NCBI RefSeq assembly: GCF_900106035.1
Contig: NZ_FNUC01000004.1
Span: 3,261,722 to 3,325,721, forward strand
Direction: 5' to 3'
Source of the DNA: Jiangella alba
GTDB taxonomy: Bacteria > Actinomycetota > Actinomycetes > Jiangellales > Jiangellaceae
DNA length: 64,000 nucleotides
Shown here: positions 17,758-26,255 of the stretch, piece by piece
Position numbering within the stretch: the stretch's first letter is position 1
Layout: every line of letters begins with the position of its first letter
Made by a program: the position numbers and the translations under genes
Notes under the pieces: model-generated
The model's input: only the letters and a program-made list of their open reading frames with translations
What the model was told of the DNA's origin: nothing
The model's database searches: none

Positions 17758-18099
17758 TCAGCCGTCGTCTCGGTGGAACGCGCGCCGCGTCAGTGCGACG
17801 ACGTCGCCGTCGAGGTGCTCGATGCGCCGGTTGACCTCGTCGAACCGGGTGTTCATCTCGGTGCGCATGGAATCGAACTTCGCGTCCATGGCGCCGAACT
17901 TCGCGTCCATGGACTGGAAGCGGGCCTCGGACTTCTCATCCATCGCCGCGAATCGGTGATCGATGGCGTCGAAGCGGCCCTCGAACCGGTTCCCGAGACC
18001 GTCGATCTTCGCGTCGACTGTCCGCAGCAACATCGTGGACATGACGCTGATGACGGCGATGAAGCCGCCGATCAGCGTCCAGGTCTGCGCGTCGTTCAT
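17758..18099 (-). CDS. Small membrane-anchored coiled-coil protein, unknown function
   Basis: A 113-residue protein. An N-terminal hydrophobic helix (about 7-25, LIGGFIAVISVMSTMLL) is followed by a long amphipathic region with an 11-residue pattern. FEGRFDAIDHRFAAMDEK, ARFQSMDAKFGAMDAKFDSM and TRFDEVNRRIEHLDGDV repeat the (R/K)F-x2-(M/I)D motif and predict a coiled coil. Proteins of this shape are common next to phage or regulatory genes, but nothing nearby identifies it. The ATG (complement of 18097-18099) is preceded by AAGGAG at good spacing, which supports expression. Confidence 0.7.
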   Translation of the reverse strand: MNDAQTWTLIGGFIAVISVMSTMLLRTVDAKIDGLGNRFEGRFDAIDHRFAAMDEKSEARFQSMDAKFGAMDAKFDSMRTEMNTRFDEVNRRIEHLDGDVVALTRRAFHRDDG

Positions 18100-18219
18100 C
18101 TAGTGCTCCTTCGTGGATCGTCATGGTACGACCCTGCCCGGGAGCGGCGCAGCTTGCGCTGAACGAATCGGACAGTGTGGATAACGTCGCGGATTGTCCG
18201 GCCCTGTGGACGGAGCGGG

Positions 18220-18891
18220 TCAGACGTGGCCGAACCGGGCCAGGCACTCGGCCAGCGTGAGGCCGTCCGCCAGCGCTGCCCGGATGGACACCTCCGTCGT
18301 GGTCAACCGTTCCGCCGCGTCCAGCACCTCCTCGACCAGATCGGACGGCACCACGATGCCGCCGTCCTCGTCGGCGAGGACGAAGTCGCCGGGCCGCACC
18401 CGCACCCACGCCGTCGTCGCGCCGCGCAGGTAGACGGGCTCCTGCCAGCCGGTGACGGCCCAGCGGCCGATCGACTGCACCGGCGTCCGATACTGCGCGA
18501 ACACCGGGAAGCCGTGCTGCCGCAGCCAGCGCAGATCGCGCACACCACCGTCGACCACGGCGCCGACGCAGCCGCGTTCGCGCAGACCCAGCGCGATCAG
18601 CTCGCCGAAATAGCAGACGCCGTGACCGTCACCCGCCCAGACCGTCACCTCGTCGGCCCCGACGCCCTGGCAGGCCTCCATCTTCGCGGCGTCACCGGTG
18701 CCCGCGTACGGGCGCATCTGGCCGCGGATCGTGTAGGCCCAACCGGCCACCCGCGTGCCCGACACCGCCGCCAGCGACGGCGCCAGCCCCTGGTCGGGCC
18801 GGCCGAGGGCGTCGAGTGCGTCCGCGACGTTCGACGTGTCGACGGCGGCGAAGCGCCGGCGGATCTCTGCTCGCTGCTCTGTCGTGTGCAC
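18220..18891 (-). CDS. RraA-like / 4-hydroxy-4-methyl-2-oxoglutarate aldolase family protein
   Basis: A 223-residue protein of the RraA/HMG-aldolase fold. The signature is VGAVVDGGVRDLRWLRQHGFPVFAQ, with the family D-G-x-x-R-D site, then VRPGDFVLADEDGGIVVP. Enzymatic members are divalent-metal aldolases acting on 4-hydroxy-4-methyl-2-oxoglutarate or decarboxylating oxaloacetate. Others regulate RNase E. Standing alone, the protein cannot be assigned further. I use the GTG (complement of 18889-18891). A longer TTG start at 18957 would add 22 residues of poor quality. The gene is transcribed away from the small gene at 18963. Confidence 0.8.
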   Translation of the reverse strand: MHTTEQRAEIRRRFAAVDTSNVADALDALGRPDQGLAPSLAAVSGTRVAGWAYTIRGQMRPYAGTGDAAKMEACQGVGADEVTVWAGDGHGVCYFGELIALGLRERGCVGAVVDGGVRDLRWLRQHGFPVFAQYRTPVQSIGRWAVTGWQEPVYLRGATTAWVRVRPGDFVLADEDGGIVVPSDLVEEVLDAAERLTTTEVSIRAALADGLTLAECLARFGHV

Positions 18892-18962
18892 GATGGATTG
18901 TCCATCACCACGCGACGCCGCCGCGAGGGAATGCGCCGCAACCCGTTGACGCTTCAATCATC

Positions 18963-19097
18963 ATGAGCGAGCCACGGGACACCACGACCGCCGTCGACGA
19001 CGCGGAGGAGGCGGCCACGGCGCCGCCCGGGTTGATCGTCCTCGGCACCGCAGACGGCGCGGACGGCGAGTGCGCCGACGGCTTCTGCGCTCTGTGA
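18963..19097 (+). CDS. Small acidic protein with C-terminal CADGFC motif
   Basis: A 44-residue open frame MSEPRDTTTAVDD... ending GECADGFCAL. It is acidic and has two cysteines spaced CX4C at the extreme C-terminus. No ribosome site is obvious. It lies 37 bases before a FrnE-like thioredoxin-fold protein. I recall short proteins with a similar Cys-containing end beside such genes in other actinobacteria, so it may be a partner, substrate or metal/redox peptide. It could also be a chance frame. Confidence 0.45.
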   Translation: MSEPRDTTTAVDDAEEAATAPPGLIVLGTADGADGECADGFCAL

Positions 19098-19134
19098 TCG
19101 CGCCCCGAACGCCACCAACGAACGCAAGGAGAAC

Positions 19135-19791
19135 GTGACAGTGCTGGTCGAGGTGTGGTCGGACTTCGTCTGCCCGTGGTGCTACATCGGCAAGCGGCGG
19201 CTCGAGACGGCGTTGAGCCGGTTCGAGCACGCCGGCGATGTCGAGATCGTCTGGCGCAGCTTCCAGCTGGACCCGTCGACGCCGGAAGGCGCGGACGGTC
19301 CGGTGTCGGAGAGCCTGCGGACGAAGTACGGCGTCAGCGCCGAGCAGGTCGTGCAGATGAACGAGCGCGTCACCACGCTCGCCGCCGCCGAGGGGCTCGA
19401 GTACCACCTCGACACCGCGCGCGTCGCCAACACGTTCGACGCGCACCGGGTGGCGCACCTGGCCCGCGAGCACGGGGCCGGGCCGCAGCTGCACGAGCGG
19501 CTGATGCGGGCGCACCTGATCGAGTCGGTGCACCTGGGCACGCCCGAGAACGTGGTCCGGCTGGCCGCCGAGGTGGGCGTGCCGGCCGACGAGGCGCGCC
19601 GGGTGCTCGACGGTGACGACTACGCCGACGACGTGCGGGCGGAGATCGACCTCGCCCGCCAGTTCGGCGCCAGCGGCGTGCCGTTCTTCGTCATGGGCCG
19701 CACGCACGGCGTCGCCGGGGCGCAGCCGGTCGAGGTGTTCGACGGCGCCCTCGCGGAGGCCTACAGCCGGGCGGCCGCGCCCACCGCGTAA
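19135..19791 (+). CDS. DsbA-family (FrnE-like) oxidoreductase
   Basis: A 218-residue cytoplasmic thioredoxin-fold protein. The CPWC redox site is at the N-terminus ([18 protein letters not shown]), and the cis-proline loop is [11 protein letters not shown] (residues about 178-188). No signal peptide is seen, as in FrnE and polyketide-isomerase relatives. The family performs thiol-disulfide exchange or glutathione-like isomerisation, and the true substrate is unknown. The GTG start has AAGGAG at 19125-19130. It probably forms a unit with the small Cys-containing frame just upstream. Confidence 0.88.
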   Translation: MTVLVEVWSDFVCPWCYIGKRRLETALSRFEHAGDVEIVWRSFQLDPSTPEGADGPVSESLRTKYGVSAEQVVQMNERVTTLAAAEGLEYHLDTARVANTFDAHRVAHLAREHGAGPQLHERLMRAHLIESVHLGTPENVVRLAAEVGVPADEARRVLDGDDYADDVRAEIDLARQFGASGVPFFVMGRTHGVAGAQPVEVFDGALAEAYSRAAAPTA

Positions 19792-19841
19792 CGGCGAACC
19801 CACCGTCGCGGGCACCGGGTCGCGGCGGGCATGATGCGGGC

Positions 19842-21220
19842 ATGACCCTCGTCGCCGGCATCGATTCGTCCACTCAGTCCTGCAAGGTCGTGCTCGTCGA
19901 CGCCGACTCGGGCGCCGTCGTCGCGACCGGCCGCTCCGACCATCCCGACGGCACCGAGGTCGACCCCCGCGCCTGGTGGGACGCTCTGCAGCAGGCCGGC
20001 GACGGGCTGCTCGAGCGCGCCGCCGCGGTCGCCGTCGGGGGCAGCAGCACGGCATGGTCGTCCTCGACGCGGCCGGTGAGGTGGTGCGCCCCGCGCTGCT
20101 GTGGAACGACACGCGTTCGGCCGGCGCCGCCCGCGACCTGACGGCCGAACTCGGCGGCCCCGCGGCGTGGGCCGAGGCCGTCGGCCTGGTGCCGGTCGCG
20201 AGTTTCACCGTCACCAAGCTCCGCTGGCTGGCCCGGCACGAACCGGACCACGCCGCCCGCGTCGAGCAGGTCATGCTCCCGCACGACTACCTCAGCTGGC
20301 GCCTGGCCGGCCGGCCCGAGCAGGCGGTGACCGACCGCGGCGACGCCTCCGGCACCGGCTACTGGTCCGCCGCGACCAACGAGTACCGTCCCGACCTGCT
20401 GGAACTCGGCTTCGGCCGGGCCGTCGGCGTGCCGCGGGTCGCGGGTCCGGCCGAGGTGACGGGCTCGACGGCGTCCGGCGCGGCCATCGCGCCCGGCACC
20501 GGCGACAACATGGGCGCCGCGCTGGGCCTGACGCTCGAGCCGGGCGACGTCGTCGTCTCGCTCGGGACCAGCGGGACGGCGTTCGCGGTGGCCGAGCGGC
20601 CGGTGGCCGACCCCACCGGCACCGTCGCCGGGTTCGCCGACGCGACCGGCCGGCACCTGCCGCTGGTCGCGACCCTCAACGCGGCGCGCGTGCTGACGGC
20701 CGCCGCGACGCTGCTCGGGACCGACCTCGCCGGGCTGGACCGGCTCGCGCTGGAGGCGGAGTCCGGTGCGGGCGGCCTGGTGCTGCTGCCGTACCTCGAC
20801 GGCGAGCGGACGCCGGATCTGCCGGACGCGACCGGCTCGCTGGTCAACCTCACGCGCGCCGCGATGACGCCGCAGAACCTGGCCCGGGCCGCCGTCGAGG
20901 GCATGCTGTGCGGGCTCGCCGACGGTGTGGACGCGCTGGCGGCGCAGGGGGTGACGGTGCGGCGGGTGCTGCTGATCGGCGGTGCGGCGAAGTCGGCCGC
21001 GGTCCGGGCCGTCGCGGCGGAGGTGTTCGGGACTCCGGTGGTCGTGCCGGCCCCGGGCGAGTACGTCGCGCTGGGCGCCGCTCGGCAGGCGGCGTGGGCG
21101 CTCTCCGGCGACGCGACCCCGCCGCCCTGGCCGCTCGACCTGGAGACGACGGTCGACGCGGCGGCGGGCGCCGGGGTGCGCGAGGCGTACGCGGCGGCCC
21201 GGGAACGCCTGCACGGCTGA
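19842..21220 (+). pseudogene. xylB: Xylulokinase (FGGY family), split by a -1 frameshift
   Basis: The first 66 codons encode [24 protein letters not shown]... up to VAVGG. The rest continues one frame over as [25 protein letters not shown] through [36 protein letters not shown] and LIGGAAKS to 21220. The break is in a run of five G at 20037-20041; a sixth G would restore VAVGGQQHGM and a 459-residue kinase of normal length. Xylulokinase phosphorylates D-xylulose. The rest is intact, so this is either a recent mutation, an assembly error in a homopolymer, or phase-variable. CATGAT six bases before the ATG suggests a leaderless start. Confidence 0.85.
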
Positions 21221-21399
21221 CGGTGATTGCGGGCGCCGGTGTGGGTGGCGGTGCCGGTGGGACTCACGCCGACGGCGGCGGCTCGGGCAGCGGCGTCGCG
21301 TCGTGGACGGCGTGCGCCGCACGCCGCGGTGGCGGCGATCACCTGTGTGGGTGGCGGTGCTGGTGGGGCTGACGGCGCAACGTAGTACCGGCAGAGAGG

Positions 21400-21518
21400 T
21401 GGCGCGGAGGTGGACGGCGATCGCGTACGGCTCCGCGCCGTGCTCCTGGGAGCCGGAGGATGGCGCGGAGGTGGCGGCGATCGCGTACCCCCGCGCCGTG
21501 CTCACTGGCAGCCGACGG
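21400..21518 (+). repeat. 61-bp tandem duplication in the xylB-monooxygenase gap
   Basis: TGGCGCGGAGGTGG begins at 21400 and 21461. The two units share the cores CGGCGATCGCGTAC and CGCGCCGTGCTC and differ by small indels. An earlier pair of GTGGGTGGCGGTG copies lies at 21240 and 21348. The gap 21221-21650 otherwise shows no gene. Confidence 0.7.
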
Positions 21519-21650
21519 TGGCGGTTCGGAGGGCGATTCGGCCGCGGGAAGGGCGTGAAACCGCACGCCATGGCGGGTCGGGGGTGGCTGCACGGCGACG
21601 CCGGGCGTGACACTCTGGAATACGGGCACACGTCGGCCGGTTGTGGCGGT

Positions 21651-21671
21651 TAGATTTGGTTGACACGTCAA
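21651..21671 (+). promoter_or_regulatory. -10 box and TTGACACGTCAA operator before the flavin monooxygenase pair
   Basis: TAGATT (21651-21656) is a good -10 hexamer. The near-palindrome TTGAC-AC-GTCAA (21660-21671) begins four bases later and would cover the transcription start. Palindromes of this size are typical of MarR- or TetR-type repressors. No such gene is adjacent. GAGAGGGAG follows as the ribosome site for the ATG at 21698. Confidence 0.5.
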
Positions 21672-21697
21672 CAGTCGGCGAGAGGGAGTGACGCGAG

Positions 21698-22846
21698 ATG
21701 CAGTTCGGGATCTTCACGGTGGGGGACGTGACCACCGATCCCACCACGGGGCGGACGCCTACCGAGAACGAGCGGATCAAGGCGACGGTGGCGATCGCGA
21801 GGAAGGCCGAGGAGGTCGGCCTGGACGTCTTCGCGACCGGCGAGCACCACAACCCGCCGTTCATCGCGTCGGCGCCGACGACCACGCTGGCCTACATCGG
21901 CGCGCAGACCGAGCGGATCATCCTCTCGACGGCGACGACGCTGATCACGACCACCGACCCGGTGCTGATCGCGGAGAACTACGCCAAGCTGCAGCACCTC
22001 ACCGACGGCCGGGTCGACCTCATGATGGGCCGCGGTAACACCGGCCCGGTGTACCCGTGGTTCGGCAAGGACATCCGCGACGGCATCGCGCTGGCTGTGG
22101 AGAACTACGCGCTGTTGCACCGCCTGTGGAGAGAGGACGTCGTCGACTGGCAGGGACGGTTCCGCACCCCGCTGCAGGGCTTCACGTCGACCCCGCGGCC
22201 GCTGGACGGCGTGCCGCCGTTCGTGTGGCACGGCTCGATCCGCAGCCCGGAGATCGCCGAGCAGGCCGCCTATTACGGCGACGGGTTCTTCCACAACAAC
22301 ATCTTCTGGCCGATGTCGCACACGAAGCAGATGGTGGGCCTGTACCGCCGCCGCTTCGAGCACTACGGCCACGGCCCGGCCGACACCGCGATCGTGGGGC
22401 TCGGCGGGCAGGTGTTCATGCGGCCCAACTCGCAGGACGCGATCCGCGAATTCCGCCCGTACTTCGACGTCGCGCCGGTGTACGGCCACGGGCCCTCGCT
22501 GGAGGAGTTCATGGACCAGACGCCGCTCACGGTGGGCAGCCCGCAGCAGGTCATCGACCGGTACGCGGCCATGCGCGACGACGTCGGGCACTATCAGCGC
22601 CAGTTGTTCCTGATGGACCACGCGGGCCTGCCGCTCGACATCGTCCTGGAGCAGATCGAGATCCTCGGCACGGAGGTCGTGCCGGTGCTGCGCCGCGAGA
22701 TGGCGAACGGCCGCCCGGAGCACATCCCCGACGCGCCGACGCACGCGTCGCTGGTGGCGGCGGCCGGCGGGGCGCGCGACGCGACGGTGCACGCCGAGGA
22801 CGACGTCACCGGCCGGACGGCGGAGAACGCGGAGGCCGCCCGATGA
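21698..22846 (+). CDS. LLM-class flavin-dependent monooxygenase (CE1758-like)
   Basis: A 382-residue bacterial-luciferase-like TIM barrel that uses reduced FMN and oxygen. Conserved parts are MQFGIFTVGDV, a long EEVGLDVFATGEHHNPPF, ERIILSTATTLITTTDPVLIAENYAKLQHLTDGRVDLMMGRGN, and FVWHGSIRSPEIAEQAAYYGDGFFHNN. The stop overlaps the start of the FMN reductase gene (ATGA at 22843), which would provide the reduced flavin, so the two form a two-component system. The substrate is unknown; relatives act on small organic or sulfur compounds. An operator-like palindrome lies in the promoter. Confidence 0.88.
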   Translation: MQFGIFTVGDVTTDPTTGRTPTENERIKATVAIARKAEEVGLDVFATGEHHNPPFIASAPTTTLAYIGAQTERIILSTATTLITTTDPVLIAENYAKLQHLTDGRVDLMMGRGNTGPVYPWFGKDIRDGIALAVENYALLHRLWREDVVDWQGRFRTPLQGFTSTPRPLDGVPPFVWHGSIRSPEIAEQAAYYGDGFFHNNIFWPMSHTKQMVGLYRRRFEHYGHGPADTAIVGLGGQVFMRPNSQDAIREFRPYFDVAPVYGHGPSLEEFMDQTPLTVGSPQQVIDRYAAMRDDVGHYQRQLFLMDHAGLPLDIVLEQIEILGTEVVPVLRREMANGRPEHIPDAPTHASLVAAAGGARDATVHAEDDVTGRTAENAEAAR

Positions 22847-23484
22847 CGACGTCGCGGCGCATCGCGGTGGTGTCGGCGGGCCTGCGCCAGCCGTCGTCGA
22901 CCCGGTTGCTGGCCGACCGGCTCGCCGACGCCGCCGGCCGCCAGTTCGCCGCCCGCGACGTCGACGTCGACCTGCGCGTGGTCGAACTGCGCGAGCACGC
23001 GCACGATCTGACGAACCACCTGCTCAGCGGCTTCCCGAGCGCGTCGCTGGAGCAGGCGATCGAGGCGGTGACGACGGCCGACGGGCTGATCACGGTGTCG
23101 CCGATCTTCACCGCCTCCTACAGCGGCCTGTTCAAGACCTTCTTCGACGTGGTCGAGGCCGACGCGCTCGACGGGATGCCGGTGCTGCTCGGCGCGACCG
23201 GTGGGACCGAGCGGCACTCGCTGGCGCTGGAGCACGCGATGCGGCCGCTGTTCACCTACCTGCACGCCATCGTCGTGCCGACGGCCGTGTACGCGGCGAC
23301 CTCCGATTGGGGTGCGGAGAACGCGGGTGACGGCGACGGCGGCGCGGTGCCGACCGGGCTGACCCGGCGCATCGAGCGCGGCGCCCGCGAGTTCGCCGAA
23401 CTGGTCAGCGACCGCGAACCGCGCCAGGCGGCCGACCCGTTCGCCGTGCCGACGCCGTTCGAGCAGCTGCTCGCGGAGAACTGA
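22843..23484 (+). CDS. NADPH-dependent FMN reductase (CE1759/MsuE-like)
   Basis: A 213-residue flavodoxin-like reductase. It starts RRIAVVSAGLRQPSSTRLLADRL, with the FMN phosphate loop in SAGLRQPSST. TVSPIFTASYSGLFKTFFDVVE and PVLLGATGGTERHSLALEHAMRPLF follow. It supplies reduced FMN to the monooxygenase encoded just upstream, whose stop codon it overlaps by four bases, indicating translational coupling. Length is normal. The segment after the stop degenerates into GC-rich repeats. Confidence 0.88.
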   Translation: MTTSRRIAVVSAGLRQPSSTRLLADRLADAAGRQFAARDVDVDLRVVELREHAHDLTNHLLSGFPSASLEQAIEAVTTADGLITVSPIFTASYSGLFKTFFDVVEADALDGMPVLLGATGGTERHSLALEHAMRPLFTYLHAIVVPTAVYAATSDWGAENAGDGDGGAVPTGLTRRIERGAREFAELVSDREPRQAADPFAVPTPFEQLLAEN

Positions 23485-23741
23485 CCGGCCGGGGTGGCGC
23501 TGCGTAGCCCGGGCGGGGCTGCGTGCGGGTGCCCGGCCGGGTGGTAGGCGGGTGGCGCTTGCGGGTCGGGTGACGGGCCTGGGCGACGGGCGGTGGCGGG
23601 CCTGGGCGACGGGCGGGTGGCGGTGCCCGGCTGGTGGCACTTGGCTGGGTGATGATCTGGCGGGCAGGTCCGGCCTGGCGCCGGTGGGACGACGTCGTGC
23701 CGGGGACGGGCTGGCGGCCGCACGCCGCGGGTTCGGGCGCT

Positions 23742-24020
23742 TCGCGCACGCTCGTCGAGGTTCGGTACGGGGCGGGTTCGGGCGTCTCGCGCACGCTCGT
23801 CGAGGCGCGGCCGTACGCGGTGGGCGCGGGTGCCTCGCGCACGCTCGTCGAGGCGCGGCCGTACGCGGCGGGTTCGGGCGTCTCGCGCACGCTCGTCGAG
23901 GCGCGGCCGTACGCGGTGGGCTCGGGCGTCTCGCGCACGCTCGTCGAGGCGCGGCTGTACGCGGTGGGTTCGGGCGCTTCGCACACGCACGTCGAGGCTC
24001 GGCACGCGGCGGGCTCGGCC
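23742..24020 (+). repeat. 48-bp minisatellite, six units
   Basis: Units begin TCGCGCACGCTCGTCGAGG at 23742, 23787, 23835, 23883, 23931 and (diverged) 23979. The period is 45 bp once and then 48 bp four times. In between runs (C/T)GCGGC(C/T)GTACGCGG(T/C)GGG(C/T)(T/G)CGGGCG. The period is a multiple of three, so several frames stay open across it, but none looks like a gene. The stretch 23485-23740 before it is GC-rich with short repeats, such as GGGCCTGGGCGACGGGCGG twice near 23577-23615, and no gene. Confidence 0.9.
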
Positions 24021-24048
24021 CCCCGCATAGGGCTCGGCGTCCCGCCGA

Positions 24049-24834
24049 TCAGATGCCCAGCAGGCGGTCCTTGGCCGTCTCGTACTCGTCCCGGGTGAGG
24101 GAGCCGGAGCGGTACTGTGCGGCCAGCTCGGCCAGCTCCGTCGCGAAGAACGCCGGGCTCCTGCCGCCGTTCAGCTCCTCGAACGTCGGTATGCGCGGCT
24201 CGTCGGCAGGGGAGTGGGTCGGGTCGTGGCCGTGCCGTGCGACCTGGCCGAACGCCCATCCGTCGGAGCCCCGCCAGATCCACACCGGGTCGCCGATGGT
24301 GAACAGGCCGTGGCCGGGCCGGCTGCGCGACCGGGCGTCGACGAAGATCACCTCGCCGCCGGGCGCCTCGGCGACGACCAGGACGGTGACCGACCGCCAG
24401 GACGTCGGGTCGCCCGTCGGGTAGGACACCCAGACGGCCCGCCCGTGCTCCGGGTCGGTGCCGCTCGCGATCGTGGCCATGGCCTCGCGGCCGCGACGGA
24501 TCTTGCGCCGGCGCAGCTGCCACCGGATGAACCATGCCCAGAGCGGACCCAGGACCACCCACGGGACGAGCAGCCAGGCCACGTTCCAGAACCACGGGAG
24601 GACGGGATCGTCCGTCCACAGGGCGATCGTGATGAACCGGACGCCCACCACGGACAGCACCGTCAGGGCGAGGAACCCCAGCACGGCCAAGGGGACCGAC
24701 GGGGTCTCGAGGAAGTCGTCGGGGTCGCCGGAGAAGACGCGTGCGTCCTCGCCGCGGTCGACCAGGCGCAACGCGGTGCTGGGGCCGCCGTTCCTGGCTT
24801 CGTCGCTGTAGCTGCGCGAGGAGGGTTCGGCCAC
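24049..24834 (-). CDS. Membrane protein with C-terminal SHOCT domain
   Basis: A 261-residue protein. Two hydrophobic segments (about 48-70 and 80-104, LAVLGFLALTVLSVVGVRFI and the Trp-rich VAWLLVPWVVLGPLWAWF) are followed by a basic RRRKIRRGREAM. A cytoplasmic beta-rich part holds RSVTVLVVAEAPGGEVIFVDAR and DPVWIWRGSDGWAFG. The last about 30 residues (LAELAAQYRSGSLTRDEYETAKDRLLG) are a SHOCT domain, a short helical module thought to mediate oligomerisation. The GTG start is the complement of 24832-24834. Function is unknown. Its 3' end abuts the 48-bp repeat array. Confidence 0.72.
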   Translation of the reverse strand: MAEPSSRSYSDEARNGGPSTALRLVDRGEDARVFSGDPDDFLETPSVPLAVLGFLALTVLSVVGVRFITIALWTDDPVLPWFWNVAWLLVPWVVLGPLWAWFIRWQLRRRKIRRGREAMATIASGTDPEHGRAVWVSYPTGDPTSWRSVTVLVVAEAPGGEVIFVDARSRSRPGHGLFTIGDPVWIWRGSDGWAFGQVARHGHDPTHSPADEPRIPTFEELNGGRSPAFFATELAELAAQYRSGSLTRDEYETAKDRLLGI

Positions 24835-24908
24835 AGGGGGCGACGCCTTTCAGGGGGCGGCGAGGTGCTGGGCCGAGCCTACCGGGTGCCCGTGACGAGG
24901 CGGACGGG

Positions 24909-26144
24909 TCAGCCGGCGGCGGCGGTGGCGGCCGACATGAGCAGATCGACCTGCGCCGGCGCCAGGGCGTGGTCGATGACCATGACGGCCGCGCCGATGA
25001 TGCCGGCGCGGTCGCCGGTGCTGGACTGGACGATGCGGAGGTCCTGCGTGGCCAGTGGCAGCGACCGCCGGTAGACGATCTCGCGGACGCCGGCGATGAG
25101 GTGCTCGCCGGCCTGGGAGAGGGATCCGCCGATGACGATGACGGACGGGTTGAACAGGCTCACCGCGGCGGCCAGCACCTCGCCGATGTCGCGGCCGGCC
25201 TGCCGGAGCAGCTGAAGGGCCTCGATGTTCCCGCCGCGGGCCAGCCCGACGACGTCGAAGCTGGAGGAGGCGTCGATGCCGCGGGCGGCGAGCTTGGCGG
25301 CGATGGCGGCGCCGCTGGCGACGGCCTCGAGGCAGCCGGTGTTGCCACAGCGGCAGACGACGTCGGTGCCGTGCGGGAGCTGCAGGTGCCCCATGTCGCC
25401 GGCGGCGCCCTGGGCGCCGCGATGCAGCCGCCCGTCGCTGATCAGGCCGCTGCCGATACCGGTGGCGACCTTGACGAACATCATGTGCGGCGCGCCGCTC
25501 CACGCCACGTGGTGCTCGCCCAGCGCCATGATGTTGACGTCGTTGTCGACGAGGGAGACCGCGCCGAAGCGGTCCTGCAGGTAGCCCTGCACGTCGAAGC
25601 CGTCCCAGCCGGGCATGATCGGCGGGCTGACGGGGCGGCCGGTGGAGTGCTCGACCGGGCCGGGCAGGCCGAGGCCCACGCCGAGGAGGTCGGACGGGTC
25701 GCGGCCGGCGTCGCGGATGAGCTCGTGGCCGATGCGGTCGACCCAGTCGAGGACGGTCTCGGGGCCGGCCGCGACGAGGAGGTCGTCGGCGGACTGGGCC
25801 AGCACCTCGGCGGCGAGATCGGTGAGCGCCAGCCGGGCGTGCGTGGCGCCGATGTCGGCGGCCAGCACGTACCGGGCGTTGGGGTTGAACGCGAACCGGG
25901 TGGGCGGCCGCCCGCCGGTGGACGCGGCCTTGTCGGCCGGGCCGATCAGGTTGCTCGCCAGCAGGGCGTCGACGCGCTGGGTGACGGTCGAGCGGGCCAG
26001 GCCGGTCTCGGCCGCCAGTTCGGCACGCGTGCGCGGCCGGCCGTCGCGCAGCAACTGGAACAGCGACCCCGCCGAGTACATGGAAGCGCCGTCGGGCTGG
26101 ACGTTTGCCGGCCGTGACGTCGTGACGCCTACGCCTTCGAGCAT
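24909..26144 (-). CDS. ROK-family transcriptional regulator (first)
   Basis: A 411-residue NagC/XylR-type regulator. The N-terminal winged helix is TRAELAAETGLARSTVTQRVDALLASNLI. The sugar-sensing ROK kinase-like domain has ADIGATHARLALTDL, SLVDNDVN and the zinc site GHLQL ... CRCGNTGCLEA. It is divergent from the operon starting at 26256, and the 111-bp gap holds an 8-11-8 inverted repeat, so it most likely represses that sugar operon and responds to the imported sugar. It shares PVSPPIMPGWDG and YRRSLPLAT with the ROK protein at 45804, so the two are close paralogues. I chose ATG at 26144; the longer frame to 26228 would cross the operator. Confidence 0.9.
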   Translation of the reverse strand: MLEGVGVTTSRPANVQPDGASMYSAGSLFQLLRDGRPRTRAELAAETGLARSTVTQRVDALLASNLIGPADKAASTGGRPPTRFAFNPNARYVLAADIGATHARLALTDLAAEVLAQSADDLLVAAGPETVLDWVDRIGHELIRDAGRDPSDLLGVGLGLPGPVEHSTGRPVSPPIMPGWDGFDVQGYLQDRFGAVSLVDNDVNIMALGEHHVAWSGAPHMMFVKVATGIGSGLISDGRLHRGAQGAAGDMGHLQLPHGTDVVCRCGNTGCLEAVASGAAIAAKLAARGIDASSSFDVVGLARGGNIEALQLLRQAGRDIGEVLAAAVSLFNPSVIVIGGSLSQAGEHLIAGVREIVYRRSLPLATQDLRIVQSSTGDRAGIIGAAVMVIDHALAPAQVDLLMSAATAAAG

Positions 26145-26209
26145 GCCACTAGTGAAACACACCAGACTTCTTTCTGTGCAACATCCGCACATGCGGTAAC
26201 GACCGCGCA

Positions 26210-26247
26210 ACTTTTGCTTGACGTACATGCAAAAGTGCCTCTAAGTT
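26210..26247 (+). promoter_or_regulatory. Promoter and ROK operator of the first sugar operon
   Basis: ACTTTTGC (26210-26217), 11 bases, then GCAAAAGT (26229-26236) is a perfect inverted repeat. The spacer contains the -35 box TTGACG (26218-26223). TAAGTT at 26242-26247 is the -10, 18 bases on. A dimeric repressor bound here would block the -35 region. The adjacent divergent ROK gene is the obvious candidate. A sister site, ACTTTCGC-N9-GCGAAAGT, lies before the second ROK gene. Confidence 0.7.
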
Positions 26248-26255
26248 CCTCTGCC

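Noticed and set aside
23742-24020. Possible CRISPR-like array
   Set aside because: The units are contiguous, with no unique spacers between fixed repeats, and there are no cas genes.
23634-24098. A 154-codon frame with a 16-residue repeat (SRTLVEARPYAVG...)
   Set aside because: It is made almost entirely of the 48-bp minisatellite, overlaps the end of the SHOCT gene, and has no ribosome site or recognisable fold; the repeat period being a multiple of three explains the open frame.
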